Of a DNA stretch of 64,000 nucleotides, positions 26,572 to 34,547 are shown one piece after another. The notes beneath the pieces were generated by a model. It was not told where the DNA came from and did no database searches. It worked only from the letters and a program-made list of their open reading frames with translations. The position numbers were made by a program, and so were the translations under genes. This DNA comes from Chloroflexota bacterium. GTDB taxonomy: Bacteria; Chloroflexota; UBA6077; FW602-bin22; JACPRP01. Location: positions 1-64,000 of the forward strand of contig JACPRP010000035.1 of NCBI GenBank assembly GCA_016189905.1, in the 5' to 3' direction. Positions within the stretch are counted from its first letter, which is position 1. The number at the start of each line of letters is the position of its first letter.

Positions 26572-27905
26572 GGTAAGCTCTGCCTCCCGAGACATCGAGC
26601 GCGGCCCAACGATATCGCCATCGCGATCATCGCGAAGAACAGAAACGTTGGCTTAGCCCCGACGACCACCGCATCCAGTATGCCGAACGAGGCGTAAGAC
26701 ACCAGACCTCCGAGCACGCCAATCGCCAGAGGCCGTTTTGTGCCGACGCGCAGACTCCTTATCGCGTTTGTGATCGCTACAACCAGCAACAGCACGAAAC
26801 AGGCCAAGCCCAGGAGTCCGTAGTCCAGCGCGGCTTGCAGGAACAGATTGTGGGCATGTGGCACGAAGAAATCGTTATGGTGCGAGAACGGATAACGCGA
26901 CTGGACCACGCTTGGGAAGGTGTTGAGTCCGATACCGGTGAGAGGGTAATCGCGAACCATCTGCACCCCACGCTCCCAGATCTCGAACCGCGTTGGCCGT
27001 CCCCAATCAACCGGGTCCCAGGTGAGATCGCTGGCCGATAGGAGAGGGGCGATGGCTCTCGCCTGTCGCAGTGCCTTGCCATACCAGTCGGAGCCGAAAT
27101 CGTCCGCCGAGCGAAGCTGGCCGCCGAGAGGCCCCACCAGCAGCCACACTGCAAACATTAAGACGAAGCCCGTCGCTGCCAGCGCTGCCAACCGCCTTGG
27201 CGAGATCATCATAGCCACCGACACGATGGCCGCGACGCCGAGGCTGGCCCACGCGGCCCGTGACGCGCTGATAGCAGTATAAAACATCATTAAGGCCAAC
27301 GAAGCGGCGGACGAACCCGCTATCGTCAGCGGAAGCTTACCGCCGCGTGGGAGCCCGTCTGCGGCAAAAGGGACGGCGAAGCTTATCGGAATGAGCGCGG
27401 CGAGAACGCCAGCCACCTCGTTTGGATGAAAGCCGCCGATCGTTCCATGCGAGGACTGAACGTCCGCGATCAGACGTGGGATGCGATCGTAGATGGCACG
27501 GAACTGCAAAGTCTTCGAGTACTCATCCAGCCACTGGGTTCCGACGAGGCCCACCACCGCGATGCTGAGCCCGGCTACGGTGAGCAGGATCGCCACAGCC
27601 GTGGCGCGCCGCAAGGTGACGGCGTAACGCCGCACCGCGAAGTAGACGCTAATCGCGTAGAGCAATCCAAGGAGCTTCGGCTGGCTGACTTCCGGGTCGT
27701 CGGCGATCACCGCGCCCACGATTCCCATCCCTAACAGGCCCAGCGCGGCTACATCCGCCGGGTGTAGATTGGCCCGGGCGAACAGGCGCAAGCTTTTCAC
27801 GGCGTAAGCCAGTGCGGGCACCAGCATCAGGACGCCGACAAGCGCCGTCGAGCCGGGCAAGAGCAATAGCGGCATTGCCAGCCCCACGAGTATCAGATAG
27901 AACAT
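26568..27905 (-). CDS. O-antigen ligase / Wzy-type polymerase membrane protein (paralog 1)
   Basis: About 445 residues from the ATG at 27905 (GGAG 12 nt upstream); the frame is open 24 codons further but without a ribosome site. There are 10-12 membrane helices. The large outer loop has the Wzy_C-type signature (YPLTGIGLNTFPS … PHAHNLFLQAALDYG). It joins or polymerises lipid-linked glycans on the outer face. It is clearly paralogous to the protein at 28101, with the same loop motif. Its stop overlaps the next gene's ATG. Confidence 0.85.
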   Translation of the reverse strand: MFYLILVGLAMPLLLLPGSTALVGVLMLVPALAYAVKSLRLFARANLHPADVAALGLLGMGIVGAVIADDPEVSQPKLLGLLYAISVYFAVRRYAVTLRRATAVAILLTVAGLSIAVVGLVGTQWLDEYSKTLQFRAIYDRIPRLIADVQSSHGTIGGFHPNEVAGVLAALIPISFAVPFAADGLPRGGKLPLTIAGSSAASLALMMFYTAISASRAAWASLGVAAIVSVAMMISPRRLAALAATGFVLMFAVWLLVGPLGGQLRSADDFGSDWYGKALRQARAIAPLLSASDLTWDPVDWGRPTRFEIWERGVQMVRDYPLTGIGLNTFPSVVQSRYPFSHHNDFFVPHAHNLFLQAALDYGLLGLACFVLLLVVAITNAIRSLRVGTKRPLAIGVLGGLVSYASFGILDAVVVGAKPTFLFFAMIAMAISLGRARCLGRQSLP

Positions 27906-28100
27906 GTAGCTCGAGACTCCTTTTGCGAATGGTTCGGCGAGTCTAACACGAAAACACGTCAACCGCAAAGGGCACAAAGTGAAGACGGTGTACGCGGGAT
28001 TGCGGAAATTCGTTAGGAGCGGATCAGGGCATCAACGGATATAAAACAGCTAAACGGATGGGGCTGTGGTCGATGGATGTCGTTTGTATGGCGCCCTGAC

Positions 28101-29570
28101 TCACGGCACCCAGCCTGAGATTCCCAGTCCGACGACTAGAAAGCCCATCGCCACCAGGAAGAACGCCACGGCCCAGTATGTGTCACGGACAATCGGCAGA
28201 ACGAGGTCCGCAGCGCGGCGCGAGGGCGGGGTCGGGCGTTGATGGACGGCGGCCGAGGGCTTATGGCCGTGGACTGATGGCTGGCCCATGAGCCGCTCCG
28301 CAGAGACGATCAGCCCCATCATCAGCCACAGAAGGACCGTCGGCTTTGCCCCCAGCGTTATGGCGTCGGTAAGACCGAATATAAGGTAGGCGAGCAGGCC
28401 AAGGAGGAGGCCGAGGATCGCCGCGCGCATCGCGTTATCCGCCGGCGATGAACCTGCCTTCCGGTAGGCCTTCCACCCGGCGTACGCGACGCTGGCCCAG
28501 AGGGCCACGAAGCCAAGCAATCCCCCGAGGCCGAGATCCACGGCAGTCTGGAGGAATATGTTGTGGGCGTGAGGGATACGTACGTCGGGGTCGACCAGGA
28601 AGGTCGGGTAGAGGGTCTCGATAACCAGGGGAAATGTGTTAAGGCCGATGCCAGTGAAGGGGAAGTCCTCGATCATATAGCGGGCGCGATCCCAGATTTC
28701 CATCCTGGCAGCGAAGCCGAGCGTGCCGGACGCATTGTCCACGCCACCCGTGGCAGGCGCATAATCCAGGAGGGATGCTCCAGACAGGGCATAGGCTAGG
28801 ACGCAAACGGCCACGAGGGCAGCCGAGAACGCTATCCCAGGGCGTCGCCAGCGCCACACAAAGAGCACGGCGACGGCCATGGCCGTGGCGGCGAGCGCCG
28901 TGCGAGAAGCCGACAGCGCCAGAGCGCAGAGACCAAGCAACAAGGCAGCTCCCGTGGCCAGCCTCCACAGCGGCGACAAGCGCGCGCGCAGCAGCAACGC
29001 GAGCGGCAGTGGCAGGAGAAAGGCCAGCGCACCCCCTAGCTCGTTAGGGTTGAAGCCTGTGATCGGCCCGACCGAGGACTCCGCCCCCTGGATCAGCCGT
29101 GGGACGATGGTATACGCCGGTTTCAGCAGCGGGAACTTCGTCGTCATCCAGCTCGTGCCGACCAGACCGACCAGCAGGACCGCGACCAGGCCAGCGACCA
29201 GCAATCCCACGCCAAACCAGAACCGCCGGCGGCTGGTGACGGCGCCGCAGGCAGCATAATACACGGCGAAGCCCAGGAGGATGCCATAGAACTTGGGCAT
29301 ACTCAGCGAGAGGTCGACCGAGGGATAGAGGCTGGCGAGGGTCATCAGGAAGAGAATCAGGATAGGGAGATCGAGGGGGGTGCGGATGAGCCATCTATCA
29401 GTGGCAAGGCCACGGAGAAGCCAGCCCAAAGTGAGAAGCCCGAGGCCAACCCAGGGGAGAAAGCCACGGGGGAAGAGGAGGAGCGGGACCGCCAGGACCA
29501 CCAGAAACGGCTCCGCTATCGGCGAGCGAAAACTGATGGGAGCGTGCAGCCGCCGAATAAGGAAGGCCAA
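28101..29570 (-). CDS. O-antigen ligase / Wzy-type polymerase membrane protein (paralog 2)
   Basis: 489 residues with about 11 helices. Outer-loop signature FPFTGIGLNTFPLVIETLY … PHAHNIFLQTAVDLG, near-identical in pattern to paralog 1. It has an extra C-terminal basic segment and a last helix (~455-485). TTG start 9 bp after the CapD-like gene, so it is in that operon. Having two similar enzymes suggests two acceptors or two glycans, or ligase plus polymerase; sequence alone does not decide. The 195-bp gap to 27905 holds no gene. Confidence 0.85.
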   Translation of the reverse strand: MAFLIRRLHAPISFRSPIAEPFLVVLAVPLLLFPRGFLPWVGLGLLTLGWLLRGLATDRWLIRTPLDLPILILFLMTLASLYPSVDLSLSMPKFYGILLGFAVYYAACGAVTSRRRFWFGVGLLVAGLVAVLLVGLVGTSWMTTKFPLLKPAYTIVPRLIQGAESSVGPITGFNPNELGGALAFLLPLPLALLLRARLSPLWRLATGAALLLGLCALALSASRTALAATAMAVAVLFVWRWRRPGIAFSAALVAVCVLAYALSGASLLDYAPATGGVDNASGTLGFAARMEIWDRARYMIEDFPFTGIGLNTFPLVIETLYPTFLVDPDVRIPHAHNIFLQTAVDLGLGGLLGFVALWASVAYAGWKAYRKAGSSPADNAMRAAILGLLLGLLAYLIFGLTDAITLGAKPTVLLWLMMGLIVSAERLMGQPSVHGHKPSAAVHQRPTPPSRRAADLVLPIVRDTYWAVAFFLVAMGFLVVGLGISGWVP

Positions 29571-29579
29571 GGCAATCCC

Positions 29580-31862
29580 TCAGTTATCAGGTATGGCTTC
29601 GTTCACCACACCAACTGGATGCCTCTCGGCGCCCGGCCGTTGGCCCTCATCGCCGACGACATCCCAGAGCTTGGCCACGATACTGCCATTCCCCAGGTTC
29701 TCGGCAAGCTCGATCAGCTCATCTACCTGGCGTAGAATCTCGAACCGGTCTTTGCTATGTTTTTCACGTATGCGGAATATGTGCGGGTGCGTAGTGGAGG
29801 AGCGCTCTTCTTCATCGCCAAGAAGCTCCTCGTGCATCTTCTCGCCGGGGCGCACACCGGTGTACACCACGGGAATGTCTACGCCCGGTCGCAGCCCGCG
29901 AAGGCGAATAAGGCGTCGCGCCAGGTCGTCGATGCGGACCCGCTGACCCATGTCGAGCATGAATATGTCGCCGCCCTGAGTGATGGTTGCGGCCTGAATA
30001 ATCAGGCTGACCGCCTCGGGGATGCTCATGAGGTAGCGCGTCATTTCGGGGTGGGTCACAGTGACCGGCCCACCCCGATCGATCTGGCGCTCGAAGGTGG
30101 GGACCACGCTGCCCCTCGATCCAAGGACGTTGCCGAAGCGCACGGCCGTGAAGATGGTCGATCGTCTAGGGTTGAGGATCGATGATCTAGGATTGAGGGT
30201 TGATAAACTAGGGTTGAGGGTTGTCCGCCTGGCTCCGAGCGTCGGAGTCCCGTGAAGCGGGACGGACTCCGTTGGCGGAGAGGGTTGAGCGTTGTCCGCC
30301 TCGCTCCGAGCGTCGGAGTCCCGTGAAGCGGGACGGGCTCCGTTGACGGAGGGGGTTGGGGGTTGGGGGTTAAGGGTGGCCGCGTCGGCGATCATCATCT
30401 CCCCTATCCGCTTGGTCGCGCCCATCACCGAGCGCGGATTGATGGCCTTGTCGGTGGAAACGAGGACGAACCGCTCGGCCCCGTAACGGGCGGCCAGGCT
30501 GGCTGTGATGCGCGTGCCCAGAACGTTGACCCTGACGGCTTCGTCGGGGTATTCTTCCATCAGCGGGACGTGCTTGTAAGCGGCGGCGTGAAACACAACT
30601 TGAGGCTGGCGCCGGGCGAAGACAGCCCCCATTTTGGCTTCGTTTGTCACATCCGCGATGATGGGAGTGACGGGGAGGGTTGTCCGCCTTGCTCCGAGCG
30701 TCGGTCCGCCTTCCGGACTCCGACACCATTCATGGACTGGTCGGAGAGTCCCGTGAAGCGGGACGGACTCCGTTAGCGGAGAGGGTTGAGGGGTGAGGGA
30801 CGCCACGAGAACGTGCTCCACCGATTCGACCGTGTCGAAGAGGCCGGATTCGTTGTTGTCTAGCATAAGAAGCTGCCGGGGCTCGAAGGTGACGATCTGG
30901 CGGCAGAGCTCGGAACCGATGGAGCCGGCCGCGCCGGTGACCAGAACGTTCTTGTTCGCCAGCAGGTTCCTACAGGCCTCAAAGTCAATATGGACGGGGA
31001 CGCGGCCCAGCAGGTCTTCGGGGGTGACATCCCGTATTGGGAGCTGCCCACTGACACCGCTGATCACGTCGAACATATTGGGGATCACCTTGATCACCGC
31101 CGGCGTGGACTCGCAGATATCCAGGATGGCACGGAAATCCGCGCCGGAGACATTGTGGATGGCGATCACGGTGAGGTCCACACCGTGCCGGGCCACAATG
31201 TCGGGTATGGCGTGCCGTCCGCCGAGGACCTTTATGCCGTGGATGCGCATCCCGTGTTTGATAGGATCGTCGTCCACGAACCCCACCAGTCGGTATTGCT
31301 GACCCTCTTTCTGGTGCAAGAAGCGCCAGGCCAGCAATTGCCCGACCTCGCCCGCCCCAACCATTAGAACCCGCGTTCGTTCCTGATGAGGCTGGCCCAA
31401 CAGGCCCCACCAGCGCCATCGCAAGCCGCTCCAGAGCCGCCTGCGGTATCGAACACCGACGAACCCCACGAGAATGAACAGGCCGGCCAGAAGCACAACG
31501 CTGACTGGAACTGGCCTGTCTCTGAGCCAGAGCAGGTCGAGCGCGGCGAGAAAGCCTGTGCTCGCGACGACGGAGCCCGCGATGACGACGACCTCCCCGG
31601 CCGAGGCGTAGCGCCAGATGCGGTGATACAGGCGAAACAGGTAATTGATCCCGCAGTAGACGGCTATCGCCAGCAGGGAAAAGAGCATCGCGGGCTGTAG
31701 GTCGATATCGGCGGTGATGGATCGTGCGGCCCAGGCCAGGGCGAGGCTGAGCACGACGATGCTCGCGTCGAGGACGACCCAGGGGACGCGCCGGCGAATG
31801 AAGATGCGCATGCTGGAGAAGTATCGAGATTCTACGTCGCAGGGATTGTCAAGGCGACTCAT
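29580..31862 (-). CDS. CapD/FlaA1-type membrane nucleotide-sugar dehydratase/epimerase with repeat inserts
   Basis: 760 residues, about 100 more than the family's usual length. Four membrane helices at the N-terminus, a Rossmann domain (VLMVGAGEVGQLLAW), and the catalytic SDR domain (VLVTGAAGSIGSELC, STDKAINPRSVMGATKR, AVRFGNVLGSRGSVVP, GGDIFMLDMG). It would convert UDP-GlcNAc or a similar donor to a 4-keto-6-deoxy sugar. The extra length is two hydrophilic inserts at ~354-397 and ~497-567, both encoded by repeat DNA and located in loops between conserved motifs, so the frame is kept. The start overlaps the PglC-type gene (ATGA). It could be functional or damaged. Confidence 0.88.
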   Translation of the reverse strand: MSRLDNPCDVESRYFSSMRIFIRRRVPWVVLDASIVVLSLALAWAARSITADIDLQPAMLFSLLAIAVYCGINYLFRLYHRIWRYASAGEVVVIAGSVVASTGFLAALDLLWLRDRPVPVSVVLLAGLFILVGFVGVRYRRRLWSGLRWRWWGLLGQPHQERTRVLMVGAGEVGQLLAWRFLHQKEGQQYRLVGFVDDDPIKHGMRIHGIKVLGGRHAIPDIVARHGVDLTVIAIHNVSGADFRAILDICESTPAVIKVIPNMFDVISGVSGQLPIRDVTPEDLLGRVPVHIDFEACRNLLANKNVLVTGAAGSIGSELCRQIVTFEPRQLLMLDNNESGLFDTVESVEHVLVASLTPQPSPLTESVPLHGTLRPVHEWCRSPEGGPTLGARRTTLPVTPIIADVTNEAKMGAVFARRQPQVVFHAAAYKHVPLMEEYPDEAVRVNVLGTRITASLAARYGAERFVLVSTDKAINPRSVMGATKRIGEMMIADAATLNPQPPTPSVNGARPASRDSDARSEADNAQPSPPTESVPLHGTPTLGARRTTLNPSLSTLNPRSSILNPRRSTIFTAVRFGNVLGSRGSVVPTFERQIDRGGPVTVTHPEMTRYLMSIPEAVSLIIQAATITQGGDIFMLDMGQRVRIDDLARRLIRLRGLRPGVDIPVVYTGVRPGEKMHEELLGDEEERSSTTHPHIFRIREKHSKDRFEILRQVDELIELAENLGNGSIVAKLWDVVGDEGQRPGAERHPVGVVNEAIPDN
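30166..30210 (-). repeat. Short degenerate repeats encoding LNP-x-x-S-x-LNP
   Basis: Three imperfect units of roughly 20-25 bp ending CTAGG(A/G)TTGAGG, read on the minus strand as LNPSLSTLNP and SSILNPRRS. They abut the 71-bp tandem repeat and form the C-terminal edge of insert 2 in the CapD-like protein. Confidence 0.75.
30211..30352 (-). repeat. 71-bp tandem repeat inside the CapD-like gene
   Basis: Two units (30211-30281 and 30282-30352), nearly identical. Each contains GTTGTCCGCC, CTCCGAGCGTCGGAG and the palindromic GTCCCGTGAAGCGGGAC. As 71 is not a multiple of three, the units are translated in different frames: VNGARPASRDSDARSEADN from one and TESVPLHGTPTLGARRTT from the other. No stop arises in either. 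Confidence 0.92.
30672..30800 (-). repeat. Second, expanded copy of the 71-bp repeat in the CapD-like gene
   Basis: It shares GGTTGTCCGCCTTGCTCCGAG, GTCCCGTGAAGCGGGACGG and the flank CTCCGTTAGCGGAGAGGGTTGAG with the tandem copies about 320 bp away, but has an extra ~45-50 bp in its middle (a stem around TCCGCCTTCCGGACTCCGA). It reads TESVPLHGTL…GPTLGARRTT, the same frame as unit 1. It forms insert 1 of the protein. Confidence 0.88.
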
Positions 31863-32611
31863 CGGCGGCGCTCCTCGGAAGAGGATCGGGCAACCAGGCG
31901 ATCCGTGCCGTTGCTGCTGCCTGCTCCGAAACCATTGCCGATTCCGATGGTTTCGGAGCCGATGCCGTCACCAGCAGCCGGGCGCACGACAAGCGGAGGG
32001 TGCAAACCGCGAGGGGCGCTTCGAGAGAAGAGCGCAATGGCCACCTGAAGCAACACGAGGATATCTCCCCAAAACGACCGCAGCATGATGTACTCGACAT
32101 CCATCCACAGCTTATTAGGCAAGACAGCCGTCAAGTAAACATCCTCCAGATCTCCCCCTACCGCGAGCACCTCCTCTTCGTGTCGGTACCTGACCGCCGC
32201 CGGGCTGGCCATCCCCGGCCGAACGCCGAGCACCTGCCGCTGAGCGGGGGTGTAGTAGGCCACGTAGCGAGGGTCCTCGGGGCGTGGGCCGACCATACTC
32301 ATTTCGCCTTTGAGCACGTTGATGAGCTGGGGCACCTCGTCGATCTTGAACTTCCTCAGCCAGCGCCCTACCCGCGTGACGCGCGGGTCACCCTTGCGGG
32401 TCAGGCCCGGACCGAACCTGGCCGCGTCGACCACCATCGTGCGAAACTTGTACATGGTGAACGGCGCCCCTCCCCTACCCGCGCGGCTCGCGCGGTGAAA
32501 CACCGGCCCCCTGGAATCCAGCTTGATGAGGGCGGCTATCAGAAGAAACAGGGGCGAGAAGACGATCAGGAAGAAGACAGCGACCGAAACGTCGAAGGTG
32601 CGCTTGAGCAT
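31859..32611 (-). CDS. PglC/WcaJ-family phosphoglycosyl transferase (sugar transferase)
   Basis: 250 residues. The N-terminal re-entrant hydrophobic segment (~8-30) follows KRTFDVSVAVF. The family core is complete: RGPVFHRASRAGRGG, FTMYKFRTMV, the IDEVPQLINVLKGEMSMVGPRP block and ARPGM-like RPGM. It moves a sugar-1-phosphate onto undecaprenyl phosphate and so starts the repeat unit. A C-terminal tail of ~50 residues, with Gly/Asn-rich low complexity, is not conserved in the family. Translationally coupled to the CapD-like dehydratase, which may make its donor sugar. Confidence 0.92.
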   Translation of the reverse strand: MLKRTFDVSVAVFFLIVFSPLFLLIAALIKLDSRGPVFHRASRAGRGGAPFTMYKFRTMVVDAARFGPGLTRKGDPRVTRVGRWLRKFKIDEVPQLINVLKGEMSMVGPRPEDPRYVAYYTPAQRQVLGVRPGMASPAAVRYRHEEEVLAVGGDLEDVYLTAVLPNKLWMDVEYIMLRSFWGDILVLLQVAIALFSRSAPRGLHPPLVVRPAAGDGIGSETIGIGNGFGAGSSNGTDRLVARSSSEERRR

Positions 32612-32614
32612 CTT

Positions 32615-33835
32615 TCACCGCCTGAACGTGCGCGCCACGTCGGACACCGCCTCGATCACGTCATCTACGTCCTGATCGGTCATTCGTGGAAAGAGCGGGA
32701 GCGATATGATGCGCCGGTATTCACGGAAGGCCACCGGGAAATCCTCGGGCTTGTAACCGTATTTGTCGCGGTAATAGGGGTGCAAGTGGATGGGAATAAA
32801 ATGAACGCTGGTGCCGATGTTGCGGAGTTTGAGCTCCTCGATGAAACGGCCGCGGTCGATGCGCAGCATCTCCAGATTCAAACGAATCACGTAGAGATGC
32901 CAGGCGCTCTGCACATCCGGGCGCTCGACTGGAATCTGAAGCGCGTCAAGCCGGGCGAAGGCCTCGTTGTACCTGCGGACGACCTCGCGCCGGCGCGCCT
33001 GGAACCAGGGCAATCTGCCCAACTGGTGCAGGCCGATAGCGGCCTGAATGTCGGTCATGTTGTATTTGAAGCCAGGACGGATGACCTCGTAATACCAGCT
33101 TCCTTCGGCGCCGTAGCGCTTGTAGGCGTCGTGGCTCATCCCATGGAGGCTCCAGACGCGGGCCTCGTCGATTGCCTCCCGGCTGCCCACGAGCATTCCC
33201 CCCTCGGCGGTGGTCATATTTTTGGTGGCGTAGAACGAATAGGCGGCCAGTATCGGCGCGGATGAAGGGCCGGCGCCCTGGGATTCCGAGCCGATGAGCC
33301 GTCCGTTGTACATAGAGGGCAGCGCGTGGGCCGCGTCCTGGATGACCGCCAGGCCGTGCTCGCGGGCTATCCCCAGTATGGCATCCATATCACAGGCGTG
33401 GCCGTAGAGATGCACCGGAACGAGCGCCCTGACGCGGCCATTCCCGCTGCCGCTGCCAACGCTCCGCGCGTTCTTTTCAAGCGCCTCGGCGATGCGGGAC
33501 GGGTCGATATTGAGGGTATCAGGCTCCACGTCGACTAGAATGGGCGTGGCGCCCACCTGCTCGATCACGTGGATGCTCGAGCAGAAAGTCATAGGCGTGG
33601 AGATCACGCTATCGCCGGGGCCGATGCCAGCCGCCGCCAGCCCCACGTGTAGAGCGGCGGTGCAAGAGCTGACCGCGAGCGTGGCCGGCGCGCCGATGTA
33701 GCTCGCGAACTCCTCCTCGAAGCGCTTGACCTTCGGACCGGTCGTGATCCAGTCCGAGCGCAGGGTATCGACGACCTCATCGACCTCCTGATCACCCAGC
33801 ATTGGCGGAGAGAAAGAGAGAAACGTCTCACGCAT
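32615..33835 (-). CDS. DegT/DnrJ/EryC1/StrS-family sugar aminotransferase
   Basis: 406 residues. PLP-binding elements: SSCTAALHVGLAAAG, VPVHLYGHACDMDAI, VIQDAAHALPS with the ring-stacking Asp, and the Schiff-base Lys in SFYATKNMTTAEGG. It transfers an amino group to a keto-sugar nucleotide, probably the 4-keto product of the CapD-like enzyme encoded two genes downstream. The pair would make a bacillosamine-like or perosamine-like sugar; that is inference. It overlaps the upstream methyltransferase by 8 bp and ends 3 bp before the PglC-type gene. Confidence 0.93.
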   Translation of the reverse strand: MRETFLSFSPPMLGDQEVDEVVDTLRSDWITTGPKVKRFEEEFASYIGAPATLAVSSCTAALHVGLAAAGIGPGDSVISTPMTFCSSIHVIEQVGATPILVDVEPDTLNIDPSRIAEALEKNARSVGSGSGNGRVRALVPVHLYGHACDMDAILGIAREHGLAVIQDAAHALPSMYNGRLIGSESQGAGPSSAPILAAYSFYATKNMTTAEGGMLVGSREAIDEARVWSLHGMSHDAYKRYGAEGSWYYEVIRPGFKYNMTDIQAAIGLHQLGRLPWFQARRREVVRRYNEAFARLDALQIPVERPDVQSAWHLYVIRLNLEMLRIDRGRFIEELKLRNIGTSVHFIPIHLHPYYRDKYGYKPEDFPVAFREYRRIISLPLFPRMTDQDVDDVIEAVSDVARTFRR

Positions 33836-34544
33836 CGGTATTCTCCTTTGGCTTGACTAAGAGTCCCAGGTAGTGCGTTCGCAACGGCCGCAGGGTGGCA
33901 AACAGAGGATAAAGCAACGGAGTTAGCGGACCAAAGCGGCGAGCCAGGGGCGGGAGCAGACCTATCGTTCGCAGATGGCTCTCGAACCCCGGAAACAGCG
34001 AGCGGATGTTTTGCATGTTCATCCCCCGTGTGTGCGGGTTCTGCGGGTTATTGTAGCGAAAATCGAACCATAACACGGCGCCGCCCGGTCGAAGCACGCG
34101 ACGAACCTCCTGCGCGACGTTGCGCCGCATGCCGCCATCGAGGATCGAGCTGAACACAGTGAACGTCATTATCAGATCGAAGTGGCTGTCCTCAAAGGGC
34201 AGGTGCTCGGCGTTGCCGCACTCAAAGCGGATATCCGGGTAAGCACGGCGCGCGGCCTCGACGCGATCGGGCAGGAGGTCCCAGCCGAGTAGATTCTGGG
34301 ACCGCGCGCCGTAGCGCGTCAGGCTTGCCAAAACATTACCTCTGCCGCAGCCAAGATCCAGAACGATCCTGTCCGTCAACGGCAAAAGCTGGTGCTCACC
34401 CAACACCTTGCCTATGCCAACAGCCCGCTCGGCCTCGGCGCGCAAATTTCCTGGATTCGCTGCGTTGCGCCGCGCCTGCACGCTCGCGCTACTGTCGTAG
34501 CCGGAATAGACCTCTTTGATTCGTCGAATCTCGTCGTATGACAA
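33828..34544 (-). CDS. Class I SAM-dependent methyltransferase
   Basis: 238 residues. SAM motif I VLDLGCGRGNVLASL near 65, then the post-I acidic end and an FDLIMTFTVFSSI segment. C-terminal MRRNVAQEVRRVLRPGGAVLWFDFRYNNP is a usual methyltransferase-11 pattern. It probably methylates a sugar or lipid-linked intermediate of this locus. Target unknown. Lies 3 bp after the GT2 stop. Confidence 0.85.
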   Translation of the reverse strand: MSYDEIRRIKEVYSGYDSSASVQARRNAANPGNLRAEAERAVGIGKVLGEHQLLPLTDRIVLDLGCGRGNVLASLTRYGARSQNLLGWDLLPDRVEAARRAYPDIRFECGNAEHLPFEDSHFDLIMTFTVFSSILDGGMRRNVAQEVRRVLRPGGAVLWFDFRYNNPQNPHTRGMNMQNIRSLFPGFESHLRTIGLLPPLARRFGPLTPLLYPLFATLRPLRTHYLGLLVKPKENTDA

Positions 34545-34547
34545 CGC

